Positions 29,808-41,061 of a DNA stretch of 64,000 bases are shown here, in pieces. This DNA comes from Arthonia radiata (taxonomy: Eukaryota; Ascomycota; Arthoniomycetes; Arthoniales; Arthoniaceae), in assembly GCA_002989075.1 (NCBI GenBank), contig PSQN01000017.1, positions 3,293,453 to 3,357,452 on the forward strand, written 5' to 3'. Positions within the stretch are counted from its first letter, which is position 1; every line of letters begins with the position of its first letter. Made by a program: the position numbers and the translations under genes. The notes beneath the pieces are model-generated. The model ran no database searches, was not told the DNA's origin, and saw only the letters and a program-made list of their open reading frames with translations.

Positions 29808-31148
29808 TTACACAGAGCTCACTCTCTGCACAACCATCGCTGTTGCGGCGCCTCCTCCATTGCAGATGGCAGCACAGCCAAATTCGCCATCCTTTAGCCG
29901 GTGCAACATCGTGGTTAAAATTCTACTGCCACTGCTACCGATGGCATGACCAAGCGGAATCGCACCACCCAGCGGATTTACCCTATCCATCTTGTCCTCC
30001 AACCCCAACATCCGCGCGTTCGCCACCACAACCGCCGCAAACGCCTCGTTAATCTCCCAATGCGCGATATCACCGACGCTCAGCCCCGCCCTCTTCAATG
30101 CAACAGGCACCGCTGAAGCCGGCGCCACCGGAAAATCAATGGGATCCACCGCCGCATCCGCATAGCTCACAACCTTCGCCAGCACTCTACTCGTCCCACC
30201 ATGCTTTTTCGCTAAGTCCGCGTTGCCCAGCACGACCGCGCTCGCCCCATCATTGAAGCTGGAGCTATTGGCCGCCGTCACCGTTCCATCCTTTACGAAC
30301 GCCGGCTTCAGCGTCGGCACCTTCTCCAGCTTCAGCCGGCTGTACCCTTCATCCTCCTTCACCACCGTATCCCCTTTCCTTCCCGGCACCGTCACCGGGG
30401 CTATCTCCTCGCTAAACGCGCCGTCCGCCCACGCCTTCTGACTCCGCGCATAGCTCTCGATAGCGTACTGATCCTGCGCCTCCCGCGATATGCTATTCTT
30501 GCCTGCGCACGTCTCCGCACACTTACCCATATGCACGTCGTTGTACGGATCCCACAACCCGTCCGAGATCATGCCGTCCCGCACTTTTATCTCGCCGAAT
30601 GCAGGCATCTGAGACCCGCGGGGCAGATAGAAGGGCACCCGCGACATGGACTCCATACCCCCCGCTATCGCGGCTTTGTCGATGCCCATCGCTATTGACT
30701 GCGCGGCGAGGGCCACGGATTTCAAGCCGGAGGAGCAGACTTTGTTCACGGTTGTGCAGTCAATATTGGAGGAGAGGGCAGCTGGGGCTGTGAGGACGGC
30801 TTGACGCGCCGGGGACTGGCCCATGCCCGCGCTGAGGACGTTGCCCATGTAGGCGGAGGAGATGCTGGAGGCTGGGAGCGTGGTGCGGGAGAGGGCGGCG
30901 GCGATGGCGGTGCTGCCGAGGGTGGTAGCGGGGACGGTGGAGAGGCCGCCGCCGAACTGATATCAGTGTGAGTGGTGGGCGGCGTGGTGGTGAAGGGAGG
31001 AACATACCTGTCCGACTGGCGTTCGTGCTGCGGAGAGGATATAGGCATCTTGCAGCTCTTTTCGTTGGTGGGAGGTGGCACTGAAATGCCGGCGGGAGGT
31101 GTGACGGAGAGCCTGCCTGCAGGCTTTGGCTGTCGGTCTTGATGCCAT
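29808..31148 (-). CDS. acetyl-CoA acetyltransferase, mitochondrial type
   Basis: Predicted 429-aa thiolase that condenses or cleaves acetoacetyl-CoA. Two exons, 31148-31008 and 30956-29808, with a 51-nt GT-AG intron joining AARTPVGQ to FGGGLSTVP, the usual thiolase N-terminus. An Arg-rich, acid-free leader ([22 protein letters not shown]) indicates mitochondrial import, as in the Acat1/Erg10A branch rather than cytosolic Erg10. Catalytic residues are in place: Cys121 (NKVCSSGLK), His384 ([10 protein letters not shown]) and Cys412 (AAICNGGG). The likely job is ketone-body, isoleucine or acetoacetate metabolism. Divergent from the paraoxonase-like gene, with 223 bp between the two starts. Confidence 0.94.
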
Positions 31149-31371
31149 GATATGCTATGAAGAGAAGTAGGTTGAACCTCGAAAAGAGACCATCGAAGCG
31201 ATTAGCTCGGCTACCCATTGACATGTGCCAAGAGTTCATTGACGCGTGAAGCAGCTCGGCCAGCTCGTCCAAAGCTCCTTCCCGTCCCCACTATTCTTTG
31301 CTTGCGTGTACATAGCATTTATGTTGTCTGAAGCCCGTCAGAGTGCATAGAAGACATCCGATGTACAGAAG

Positions 31372-32682
31372 ATGCCTCGTGCACAGAGTTTCGTTGGCTT
31401 CGTCGGTCTCTTGGGCACACTGATTGCCCTCCTCTACCAACCCGTCTACCAAAGACTCGTCGTCTTTGGCGTCTTTAGGCCGCTAAGCAGCTTCGAGAAC
31501 ATTCATGGCCTCGAGACACTGAAGAAGATTCCTGACACGGGCTACTGCGAAGACATACATCACCACAAGCTCTCGAACAAGCTATACACTACCTGTGAAG
31601 ACGATGGAGAGCAGCGTTTTCAGTGGTTCCCCGCGATGGGCTGTTTCAAGAACTCGAAGAGCCTCAAGACTGGCTCTATTACACTCGTCGACCCAGAAAA
31701 GTTCACTTCGCAGAAGTTGAAACTCGAGGGTTTTCAAGGTCCCTTCGTTACACACGGTATCGATATTGTTTCTCCAGAGGACGAGCCTCAGACAGTCTAC
31801 ATCTTCGCGGTCAATCACCTGCCGAACGCTTTTCACTACGACGCGCCGTCATCTGAGTCCGCGTCTCCTGACAAAGCACGCTCCCAAATCGAGCTGTTCA
31901 AACACACAATTGGGTCAGATGAGGCAGTGTTCTTGCGCTCGATCAGGCACCCGTTAATACGAACACCGAACGATATCGTCGCCACGAGTACAGACACGTT
32001 CTATGTCACAAACGACCATTACTACAGGGAGGGCCACCTCAGAGCGATCGAAGATGGTTTGACACAACAGCTCGCTGCTTGGACTGATACGATGTACGTC
32101 AAGATCACCGAGATGAAGAGTAAAGACCCGGAGGCGGGCATTGAAGTTACCACGGCCCTGACAGGCATGCATAACAACAATGGTTTGGGTCGAGGCCACC
32201 CAGACAATCCGTCCGAGCTTGTACTCTGCGATGCCTCAGGCGGAGTGATGCATCGCGCTCAGCGGTCTCTTGATTCCAAGGCTGGACCCGAGCTGAAGCG
32301 CCTGGACAGCTTTCAGATGGACAGCTGCCTGGATAATCCCTCGTATTACGTTGACGAGTACGCGACCAAGACGAGCAATGCAAGTGGATACCTCTTGCCT
32401 GGACTCGCTCGCGCTATTGATATAGGTAAATGGGACCAGCCAGGCTCAGCCATGCCTGGCCTTGTATGGCATCTGCGACAGGGTACAAAGCCCTCCAATG
32501 CTTCCATCGGCGGTTGGACACCACATCTGATCTTTCAGGACGACGGTCGCGCGTTGAACAGTGCGACAAGCGCAATAATTGTAGGCATCGACCCAAAGGA
32601 GAACAAAGGCAAGAAGCAAGGTTGGCTGTTCGTTACTGGCTTCCTTTCGCGCGCTATGATTGCTACGAAGATTGATCTCTGA
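31372..32682 (+). CDS. paraoxonase/arylesterase-like protein
   Basis: Predicted 436-aa single-exon six-bladed beta-propeller protein of the serum paraoxonase family. An N-terminal hydrophobic segment (about residues 8-24, FVGFVGLLGTLIALLY) is either a membrane anchor or an uncleaved signal, as in mammalian PONs. Family landmarks: CEDI at 59-62 (equivalent to the calcium-binding Glu-Asp of PON1), THGIDI, PNDIVATSTDTFYVTNDHYY (calcium-binding Asn/Asp), and GMHNNNGLGRG. Known members hydrolyse lactones and aryl esters; the natural substrate here is unknown. Its 3' end converges on the receptor gene (stop codons 97 bp apart). Confidence 0.87.
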   Translation: MPRAQSFVGFVGLLGTLIALLYQPVYQRLVVFGVFRPLSSFENIHGLETLKKIPDTGYCEDIHHHKLSNKLYTTCEDDGEQRFQWFPAMGCFKNSKSLKTGSITLVDPEKFTSQKLKLEGFQGPFVTHGIDIVSPEDEPQTVYIFAVNHLPNAFHYDAPSSESASPDKARSQIELFKHTIGSDEAVFLRSIRHPLIRTPNDIVATSTDTFYVTNDHYYREGHLRAIEDGLTQQLAAWTDTMYVKITEMKSKDPEAGIEVTTALTGMHNNNGLGRGHPDNPSELVLCDASGGVMHRAQRSLDSKAGPELKRLDSFQMDSCLDNPSYYVDEYATKTSNASGYLLPGLARAIDIGKWDQPGSAMPGLVWHLRQGTKPSNASIGGWTPHLIFQDDGRALNSATSAIIVGIDPKENKGKKQGWLFVTGFLSRAMIATKIDL

Positions 32683-32778
32683 GATCTTAACATGAACACT
32701 AATCTATACAGTAACGTCATGAGTATCGTACAACGTTAATACAGGCTCTATTGGACTACGCCTCTTTTAATTATTCCT

Positions 32779-34196
32779 TTAACGCCCTTGCTGAAGGACC
32801 TCAGTCAGTGACATCTCCTCACGGCGCCGTTCATCTTTCTGCTCCTCAATGTAGATATCTGTCCGCACACCGATGTCGAGATCATTCATGTGCACGTCAT
32901 CATCGAATCTGGCTTCTTCTCGCACCATGCTGCGGTCCTTGGATGGCGTTCCGTAGCCGCTTTCGTTGTATTCGGCATCTGCCAGCCGACCAAAGCCAGA
33001 CGATTGCTTTGAGCTCAAGCCGAAGCCGTTCTTTTTACTCGCCACACCCGCGCTTCTTGCGCGTGTGCCCAGGCTGAATACTTGACGAACGCGTTGGTTG
33101 TTGGTTATCAACACGAAGATCGAGCTGCAGGGTGGAAGACAGGCGGCAATGAGGTATACTGAGGGCTCGATGATACACCAGCTGACAATGATGACCGTCG
33201 TGTTTGCCGCGAGGACCTCGGACGTGTAATTCAGCACCACGACCCACCGACCAACGCATGCAAGCATGCCACTGCAGTGTGTCAGCTTCATCACCCGACT
33301 GTGAGCGAGAAAGAATACTCACAGGCCGGCCAACGCAAATACGATTGTCAGTCCAATCTTCTTACTCTTTGGAGCCTGCAGTTTCCACAGGGCGGGCTAT
33401 TGGTCGATAGTATCAGCATATGTGCTTCCCGGAGGATGCTGTGCTCATGTCATAACTCACCATTGGAATGATCAAGATTAAGAGATCCAAGGCACCATGG
33501 ATAGGGGTGTTAATTCGATAGAAGGTATCCAGTGGGATGCATTTCCCGGGGATGAGCCTGTTCCAGAAATATGAAACCGGCTGGCAAGCGAAGAGACCTG
33601 TCAGAGTGAAAGCGCTTCCAGCCGCGACTACAAGAACCATGGCGACGATAGTCCAGACGCGAACGCTCCGATTAATGAAGATCCTGAGGTACAGGAACAG
33701 CAGAGACAACTTGGGCAAGACCGCGCCCATGTATAGCAGTGGCAGAATACCATAGATGCACTTGAGGGCCGGCTGGATGACAGTGAAGTAAACTGCTGGG
33801 TCCTGGATGATAGCACCTGCTGGCGGATTGATCTGCATTTCAATCTTCGCCATTCCTATTCACGGTCAAAGGAATTCGAGGGGAGGATCTCATACTCTTG
33901 AACAGCCGCACTTACTGATTCCTATGGCGCACATAGCAACATTCATAGCATACGCGGGGAGGATCAAGAGGTCATCGATCCCCATCGATACTCTTTGAAT
34001 GAGCGTTCTTGAGATGAATCGGAGTGATACGAAGATGGTGTCCAGTACAATGAAGGTGATTGCAATTGCGATGAGCTGTATGACATTGTCAGTGCTTCTG
34101 TATCCTCGCACCGTGTGGATCGGATGACTGAATACGGACCGATGGGAGCACATCGTGGGCAGTCTTGCCCTCTAGGTGGTAGTATGGGCTCGACAT
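32779..34196 (-). CDS. Pth11-like / SAT4-type rhodopsin-domain membrane protein, complete
   Basis: Predicted 392-aa seven-helix membrane protein of the fungal rhodopsin-domain family. Five exons: 34196-34140, 34075-33916, 33855-33461, 33396-33323 and 33271-32779, all GT-AG introns of 51-64 nt, frame kept throughout. The first donor, GTCCGT, is weak. Landmarks in order: SMGIDDLLILPAYA (helix 2), PKLSLLFLYLRIF (helix 3), FACQPVSYFWN, HGALDLLILIIPMPALWKLQ, then GMLACVGRWVVVLNY and ISWCIIEPSVYLIAACLPP-like helix 7 sequence. The cytoplasmic tail of about 110 residues is Ser/Gly-rich. No CFEM domain precedes the helices: the N-terminus is only about 19 residues. A surface receptor role is inferred from family. 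Confidence 0.87.
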
Positions 34197-36196
34197 AATG
34201 AGCGTCGATGTTACAATGAGCTAGAGGTGGCCTCGTGCGTCTCGAATCAACTGCGAAGCCCTCTCCCAATCCTCGAATACGTCGTCGAAGGCCGTCGCAG
34301 GACTCTCCAAAGCGAGGAGAGATGGACGAACGTGCGTTTACATAACCAGATACGCGAAGCCGACTTCCAGAAGCTCGCGCACGCTCGCGACGCCATTCAT
34401 CACGTTGACCATGGCGATGACCTCGCCGTCCGAAAGTTTCGGGGCTTCTTAGCAAGGCATTTGCCAATGGCATTTATTTGCGGCGCCGGTTAGTAGCCCT
34501 AGACTGGCATAGCGCAACGCAGACGCAGTCCAGGCGCGCCCGGTGGTGCAGGCACAGCAGGTCCAAGGGGTTAGTGAATCCAATAGAGCAGGACGTGGGT
34601 AAAGTTTGGCTGGCGCCATCGAGTTCCAACGGTTCAAGGCCAGAGATCGCGCAATCTGACTGGCTGCGCCTATACGAAAATCACAAGAACTCAAATGCAG
34701 GTACCCCACCTCCACCAAAATCCGTTGCGCCGAGCAGATCAGTAAGGCGCCACATGTGCGCAATTATGATAATGGCATTTCCTTGCGGGTCCTATCTTTG
34801 GACAATGGAACAGCAGTGAAGTATTGAGACCCCCGCATTCGCTACTTTTTCTTCCCGAAGCGTTATCTGGAGCCCAAAGTTGTGCTCGCGATCTCGGGCT
34901 GCGTCCGGCTGGCCTGCTCGGAGCTTCGCGGTCAGCCAACATTCGTCTCCTCAACCAAAGCATTGAACCCCGTGCGACCTAGGCATACGGCGCACAGAAC
35001 CCTGTCTGGCCCGCCGAGCCTGCATGCACTTCATCCTTGCAACCTTAATGATGTGCCTGACTACGTACCGGGTTCGTGGTACAGAGATCCTAGCACTGGT
35101 TCGTGATGCTCAAGGATGTCACACATCCTTCACTCTCAGCCGCTGCCAGACCTGGCAGGTATTTCGCGGTCTTCCCACTCCCACGCGGTCTCATTGTCCA
35201 GGTACAGTAATGAAGCTTGACAGCGGGCCTCCCGTGCGTGCCACCTCATTCAAACCCCAAGTCTCGCTTCCCACGCTGCCGAAGACATGCCGCAACGATT
35301 GCTGCCCACACATTTACTTTGCGCTACAGTGCCTGCAACGAAGTCAAAGACCAGCTTGAAAACGTTAAGCCCGGACGTCATGGTCCGGCAGATCATGATG
35401 GGATCTACGAGCAATCTCAAACCCTGCAACGCGGTCCTTACGTACGTTCTTGCTGGCACTATTCGCTGGTACTATTCGCTGGTACTATTCGCTGGTACTA
35501 TTCGCTGGTACTATTCGCTGGTCGGACGGAGTCTTGTCCCGAGATTTTCATGCTTAATTTCATGCTCGTGCAGCTCAACAACCTGAAACATGGCTGTAAA
35601 TCTGTGATACTTGTGGCTGATGTGCAGGTGCTCGACTCAGCTCGTACGTCTTCCGCGGCGTCGCTGACTTGATTATGTGGCTCTATCTACGTATGCGCAT
35701 CTCGCTGGAAGCTGGATTTACTTGCGCGAGGAGCTTGTCATGTAAAAGAACGCGTAGACACGCCGAAGAGCGAGGAACAGACTGACCTCCAACCGACGCG
35801 GTAACGATCCGATTCCATACGGTCTGGCCTTCGTATCTTCAAGATCTTACGAGGTCTACGCCTGATCACGTAACCCGAATTTCGTGGAACTGCGGCTTGG
35901 TTGAGGATGATCAAGCCTGCAGAAGACCCATCTGACTGTGGTACTGCACACAATCGTACGGCACTTGTCGTCAGTCAACAGCCGTAGACTCTGATATTGA
36001 ATGAAGACGCTGAGACTCAATTAGCAATCTGAAATCGTATCCGTTTCCATCTTATCAGTCTGCTCCAGATTGATTATTTAATCCCACGACGAGTTCATCG
36101 AGGCGTGCGTCTGAGCCTTTGGGATATGCCTGAGTCGCCGCGCTACACGTGACTGCTCATCCCACGATCGTCTCACAGCCTATCTCCACTCGCCAC
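34197..36196. other. long intergenic stretch with a minisatellite
   Basis: Two kilobases between a receptor start (minus) and the IleRS stop (minus). Frames up to 151 codons occur but cross the 13-bp tandem repeat and have no domains. No gene is supported. Confidence 0.45.
35455..35519. repeat. 13-bp minisatellite, five copies
   Basis: Five head-to-tail copies of GGTACTATTCGCT; the first copy has GGC in place of GGT. They are otherwise identical, with a 3-bp partial copy after them. Intergenic. Likely length-polymorphic. Confidence 0.92.
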
Positions 36197-39100
36197 TCAC
36201 AACCTCACCAGCCTCAACAACCACGTCGCCTTCTGCACCTCCTGCTCCTCCGCCGCAATCACACCCCCCTCACTCACCCCATCCCCCACCTGCGTCGCCA
36301 GCCCTTTATCCATCGGCCGCCGAAACGCCTTCTCCATCATCCCTCTCTGCCCCTCAAACACCCCCTCAATCCCCACACCCTCCGGATCACTCAACACCGT
36401 ATACTCCATCCTCACATCATCCGTCGGCACCAACCCCGCCTTCTTCCTCAGCCTCTGCACCCGATTAATAATCTCCCTCGCCACCCCCTCCGCGTGCAAC
36501 TCCGGATACATCGCCGCATCCAAAATCGTCAGCACGTCGTTATCCGTGTTACTCTCCAGATTCTTCTGACCTTCAGACTCCGCGATCCCGCGCCTCACCA
36601 GTAAATCCTCCTCACCCAGCTCGATCCCATCCACCGTGATCTTCTTGCTCCGCGTGAATTGTTTTACATCCTCACTGCTCAACTCCGGCAGAGCCTTCTT
36701 CACGCGCTGCGCGTCCTTCTTCAGCTTCTTGCCGAGCGTGGGCCAGTCCGCGGAGACGGAGTACTGGACGTTGTATTTCTCCTCGTCGCTCGTCAGGATC
36801 AGGTCGCGGATGTTGAGTTCTTCGGCGACGTAGGTTTCTAGGCCTTTCACGTCGGAGAGGTATTGTTGGTCTGGGTGGATGACCACGAGCGTCTTGAGGG
36901 GCGTTTTGAGCCCGATGGTGCGGCGTTCGCGGGAGGTGCGCCCGAGTTCTATGACGGATTGCATGCGGGCGACGCGGCGCTCGACGTCGGGGTCGAAGAG
37001 GGAGGAGCGAACGGTGGGGTAGGGGAGGAAGTGGACGGAGCGGTGGTCGTTGGGGAGGATGGATTTTGGGAGGTGCGGGAGCAGGCGCAGGTAGATTGTG
37101 TCGGTGATGAAAGGCGTGAATGGGGCAAGGCCGCGGACGAGTGTGTACAGGACTTCGCAGAGCGTGTTGAGCGCGTGCAGCGTGTCCGGGACGCCGTTCT
37201 CGCCCTTCAGGCGGCGGCGGTTGAAGCGGATGTACCAGTTTGTGGTGTTGTCGATCAAGCCCAATAGACGCGGGACGACGGTGTAGAGGCGATACGCTGC
37301 CATCTCCTCGTTCACGAATTTGAGGAGAGACTGCGCGGACGCCAGGATCCAGCGGTCCATGACGTTTTCGTTGGAGGTGCCGGCGTCAGGGTCGAAGATG
37401 TAGTCGCGGCCCTCGACCTTCTTGAGCAGCGCGACTTGCTGCTCGAAGAACTTGTAGCTGTTCCAGAGGGGCAGCATGACTTTCGCGACGATCTCGCGCA
37501 CGCCGGCTTCTTTGAAACGGAGGGTCTCCGCGCGCACGACGGGGGAGTTGATGAGGTAGAGACGGAGCGCGTCGGAGCCGTACTGGTCCATAACGTGCGT
37601 GGGATCGGGGTAGTTCTTGAGGCGTTTCGACATCTTCTTGCCGTCCTCGGCGAGGACGATGCCGGTGACGACGCAGTTCTTGAAGGGGATGTGGCCGAAG
37701 AGGTGGGTGGACAGGACACAGAGGGTATAGAACCAGCCGCGGGTCTGATCAAGGCCCTCGGAGATGAAGTCGCCAGGGAAGGCAGCCTTGAACTTGTCCG
37801 CGTTTTCGAATGGGTAGTGCGAGGAGGCGTAGGGCATGGAGCCGGACTCGAACCAGCAGTCGAACACTTCTTCGATGCGGCGGAGGGTGCCGTTGCCTTT
37901 CTTCGAGGGGATAGTAATATCGTCGACTTTGTCGCGGTGGAGGTCGGTAAGGTCACCTTCGTAGCCGGAGAGCTCTTTCAGCTCGGCGACGGAGCCAACG
38001 CAGACGACCTCGGAGAAGTCGGAGGACACCCACAGTGGGATGGGAGTGCCCCAGAAGCGGTTGCGGGAGATGTTCCAGTCGCGGGCGTTGCTGATCCAGG
38101 TAGAGAAGCGCTTCTCCTTGACGAATGCGGGAACCCAGTGGGACTTGTCGATGCTGTCGAGCATTTGGGGGATAACAGGCGGGACCTTCACGAACCAGGT
38201 GGACACCGCGCGGTAAAGAAGTGGTGTATCGGATCGCCAGCAGAAAGGGTAGCTGTGGGTGATTTGACTGTCGACGATGAGGCGTCCTCGCTCTTTAAGG
38301 TGCTTGATAATCGCCTTATCTGCTGTCTTCACATGCTGCCCAGCGAAGTCCCGGACTTCTGAACTGAAGCAGCCTCGATCGTCGACCGGCGTGGGAGGGA
38401 GGCGCTTGTCGTCGATGACGCCATTCTTGACGGCCACGTTGTAATCCTCTTCACCGTAGGCTGGCGCTTGATGCACGATACCAACACCGCTTTCTGCGGT
38501 GACGTACTCAGCGTTCAGCACGCGGAATCCGTGCTCCTTGAACTGCTCATGAAAATAGTCGAAGAGCGGCTCGTACCTCCAACCCTCCATGTCTTTGCCT
38601 TTCAGCCTCTCCACGATCTTGAATTTGGCTTTCTTCGGATCCTTGTACACCGTCCGCAGTAATACTTCTAACAGAATATAGTTCTTACCAGATGCCTCAT
38701 CGTGGATCTTGATGTACTCGAAATTGGGGTTTGCAGCGAGACTCGTATGCGAAGGGAGAGTCCACGGGGTCGTCGTCCATGCAAGTAGGCATGTCTGCGG
38801 ATCATCGATGAGAGGGAACGTTACGACAACAGCAGGATCTTGGACATCTTTGTAGTTCTGTTGCGATTCGAAATTACTAAGAGGTGTACTGAGGGCAGTC
38901 GAGTATGGCATGACCCTGAACCCTCGATACACAACGTCCTTGTCGAACAGCTGCTTGAACACCCACCAGCATGATTCCATGAAAGATGTGTTCATCGTTT
39001 TGTAGTCGTTGTCAAAGTCGATCCACCGTCCCAGCCGGTCGATGGTATGCCTCCACTCTGTCGCGTACTGCATGACGATCGCCCTACACTCCTCATTGTA

Positions 39101-39427
39101 TTTTGCGATGCCTAGCTTCTGGACTGCGTCCTTGCCTGACATGCCCAGCTTCTTGTCGATCTCGTATTCAATGGGCAACCCGTGCGTATCCCAGCCAAAC
39201 CTTCGCTCGACATATCGCCCATTCATAGACCAATATCTAGGTATGATGTCCTTGATCGTCGAGGCGAGGAGATGGCCGTAATGGGGAAGACCGGTCGCAA
39301 AGGGAGGTCCATCGTAGAAAGTGTACGGTTGACTGCCCTTCGAGTTCTCAACCTGTCGTTCAAATGCGCCGATCTCTTTCCACCGCTTTAGCACCGCCTC
39401 CTCTTCTTGCGGAAAGTTGATAGACAT
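36197..39427 (-). CDS. ILS1: isoleucyl-tRNA synthetase, cytoplasmic
   Basis: Predicted 1076-aa class I synthetase charging tRNA-Ile, intronless. The HIGH motif is HYGH at residues 49-52 (GLPHYGHLLA), and KMSKR is at about 598-602 (GKKMSKRLKNYPDP). Other landmarks: WDTHGLPIEYEIDKKL, the CP1 editing domain (TTPWTLPSHTSLAANP), and FDCWFESGSMPYASSHYPF. Length and the lack of an organelle presequence fit the eukaryotic cytosolic enzyme, as does the anticodon-binding and C-terminal region. The start MSINFPQEE matches the family N-terminus. Long antisense frames (up to 308 codons) are shadows. Confidence 0.97.
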   Translation of the reverse strand: MSINFPQEEEAVLKRWKEIGAFERQVENSKGSQPYTFYDGPPFATGLPHYGHLLASTIKDIIPRYWSMNGRYVERRFGWDTHGLPIEYEIDKKLGMSGKDAVQKLGIAKYNEECRAIVMQYATEWRHTIDRLGRWIDFDNDYKTMNTSFMESCWWVFKQLFDKDVVYRGFRVMPYSTALSTPLSNFESQQNYKDVQDPAVVVTFPLIDDPQTCLLAWTTTPWTLPSHTSLAANPNFEYIKIHDEASGKNYILLEVLLRTVYKDPKKAKFKIVERLKGKDMEGWRYEPLFDYFHEQFKEHGFRVLNAEYVTAESGVGIVHQAPAYGEEDYNVAVKNGVIDDKRLPPTPVDDRGCFSSEVRDFAGQHVKTADKAIIKHLKERGRLIVDSQITHSYPFCWRSDTPLLYRAVSTWFVKVPPVIPQMLDSIDKSHWVPAFVKEKRFSTWISNARDWNISRNRFWGTPIPLWVSSDFSEVVCVGSVAELKELSGYEGDLTDLHRDKVDDITIPSKKGNGTLRRIEEVFDCWFESGSMPYASSHYPFENADKFKAAFPGDFISEGLDQTRGWFYTLCVLSTHLFGHIPFKNCVVTGIVLAEDGKKMSKRLKNYPDPTHVMDQYGSDALRLYLINSPVVRAETLRFKEAGVREIVAKVMLPLWNSYKFFEQQVALLKKVEGRDYIFDPDAGTSNENVMDRWILASAQSLLKFVNEEMAAYRLYTVVPRLLGLIDNTTNWYIRFNRRRLKGENGVPDTLHALNTLCEVLYTLVRGLAPFTPFITDTIYLRLLPHLPKSILPNDHRSVHFLPYPTVRSSLFDPDVERRVARMQSVIELGRTSRERRTIGLKTPLKTLVVIHPDQQYLSDVKGLETYVAEELNIRDLILTSDEEKYNVQYSVSADWPTLGKKLKKDAQRVKKALPELSSEDVKQFTRSKKITVDGIELGEEDLLVRRGIAESEGQKNLESNTDNDVLTILDAAMYPELHAEGVAREIINRVQRLRKKAGLVPTDDVRMEYTVLSDPEGVGIEGVFEGQRGMMEKAFRRPMDKGLATQVGDGVSEGGVIAAEEQEVQKATWLLRLVRL

Positions 39428-39924
39428 TGTGGATATGCGACTGTACCGAACCTAGAGTATGTAAAGCACTAAAGCCTACCTCACGCAGTTTTTATCTACA
39501 ACGAGGTGAGTCAAATGCGGTCATGATGCGGTCCGTGGTGCCGAAACGAGAAAGCTTCGTATGCGCTGTTCAGAAGCTTCAAACCACGTTCCAATCGGCC
39601 AGTCTGCTACAAAGGCTGCGACTCTCTGAAATTGAGACGAGACCTTTCAATGTCGTTTGACTGCTGGCACACAGTGAAGATGTCAAAATAATCTACTACT
39701 TTGGGAGATTGTGTATTGTAAGATCGGGCCTGACTTTCAAGGCTCGCACCGGAAATTGCTTGACAAACTTCTCAAGACGATGATGTCGCGAGCGTCATAC
39801 CAAGCTCCACTGGGATTTTGTTAATAACGGTGATATGTTATGTTACAAGATCTGGAATAATCAATTTGAATTTGACGCTTTGGTATCCCCGTGATTATTA
39901 CTCGCCACAATCTAATCGCATCCA
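39428..39924. other. intergenic stretch, IleRS promoter side
   Basis: About 500 bp, AT-rich around 39660-39900, between the IleRS start and the stop of the next minus-strand gene. No feature supported. Confidence 0.45.
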
Positions 39925-41061
39925 TCACACTTCCGACACTCCTGAAGGACCGTGTCCAGTGCCCCATCCAAAGTTATCCGCGCCACTCATGTCGCTCACC
40001 CCAGTCGTGCGATTTGATGTCATCTGTGGTGATGGGCGGCTCTGCTGGGATACCGCTGGTGATGCTTGATGTGCGGCTGACGAGCGCAGCTCTTGAGAGT
40101 CGAGCTCTTGAGGTGCGAAGCTATTGAAGTTCTGGTAGCCTACTTTCGTGTTATCAATTGGCTGTGAGCCTGTGGCTGTAGTGAAATGCAACGTAGGGGC
40201 TCCTGGACCGGCCCCTGGGTATGACTTCTGCGACAAGGGCGGCGACTCTATCTCCTGGGCACGCGCAGGAACAGGCTGTGATCCGAGCTCTTGTGGTTCT
40301 GCAGCTTTCTCGTTGTGAGTGAGGTGTGCTTGAGTCGTGGTATTGCTTGGAGGTTGCTGAGCTCCCGACGGAGACAAGAAAGCGTCGGGCGTTTGGCGAC
40401 TTGTGTGAGAACGTCGACGAAGTAGGAAGACGAGCAAGGCAATGATGATGCATACAGCTACGACGCCGCCAACCGTAGCGCCAACAATTACTCCGATATT
40501 AGGACCGCTGGAGTCGGATGAGTTGGTGTTCTCGTCACCATCAGTCGATGACGGTGCTGGATCATTCTGCGAAGTTGTTGGTGAAGAATCTGGGAGGGGA
40601 GGCTGTGGATCCCATTGATTTGCGCTTTTCGTATCTTCGGACAGGCGGCCAGCCCTCAGATCGTTTGTTGGACATCCAGGACCATCGTCGCATGGGTCCG
40701 TAGCGCAACATCCCAAGAAAGGGGGAGTTGTCGTTTTACACGAGTGCCACTGCAATTGCTCAGAGTTGATTCTCGAACTCGACCAAGAATTTGGAATGCT
40801 TACCAGCCCGGACTCACATTGCTGGTCTGGAAGCAGCCCATAGCCTGCTGGATCGAAGCTTGCCGGCGCCAGCTGTCCGGCAACACAACCTCTCGGGGTG
40901 CATGCATCTGATAGTCTTTAGCGCGCAGTCTCTGAGAGCGAGCGGTCCAAGGCGAGCTTACCTTCCTTGCAACAGCCTATGAAACTTGACCCTTGGCCGC
41001 AAACTTGCCACTCACCGCCGCTGGGACAGTTCGGGTCGGTGATAGTGAGATTGTCGCTCAT
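39925..41061 (-). CDS. single-pass membrane protein with duplicated Cys module
   Basis: Predicted 342-aa type I-like membrane protein. Exons: 41061-40962, 40907-40804 and 40749-39925; both introns are 54-nt GT-AG. The ectodomain holds two copies of one Cys module, C-x(4,5)-W-xx-C-x(5,6)-F-x-GCC-xx-D-x-C-x(3,4)-GC: first CPSGGEWQVC ... FIGCC ... DACTPRGC, then CESGLWHSC ... FLGCC ... DPCDDGPGC. A Ser/Thr/Pro linker follows, then one TM helix (IGVIVGATVGGVVAVCIIIALLV region) with an RRR stop-transfer, and a disordered cytoplasmic tail of about 150 residues rich in Gln/Pro/Ser. This plan resembles fungal Mid2/Wsc-type wall sensors, but the Cys module is not WSC. No N-terminal signal peptide is visible (MSDNLTITDP), so the TM helix may act as a signal anchor or a 5' exon is missing. 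Confidence 0.8.

Noticed and set aside
37436-38362. 308-codon open frame on the plus strand
   Set aside because: It lies antisense to the IleRS catalytic core, whose motifs are unmistakable. The frame is a shadow of GC-biased third positions.
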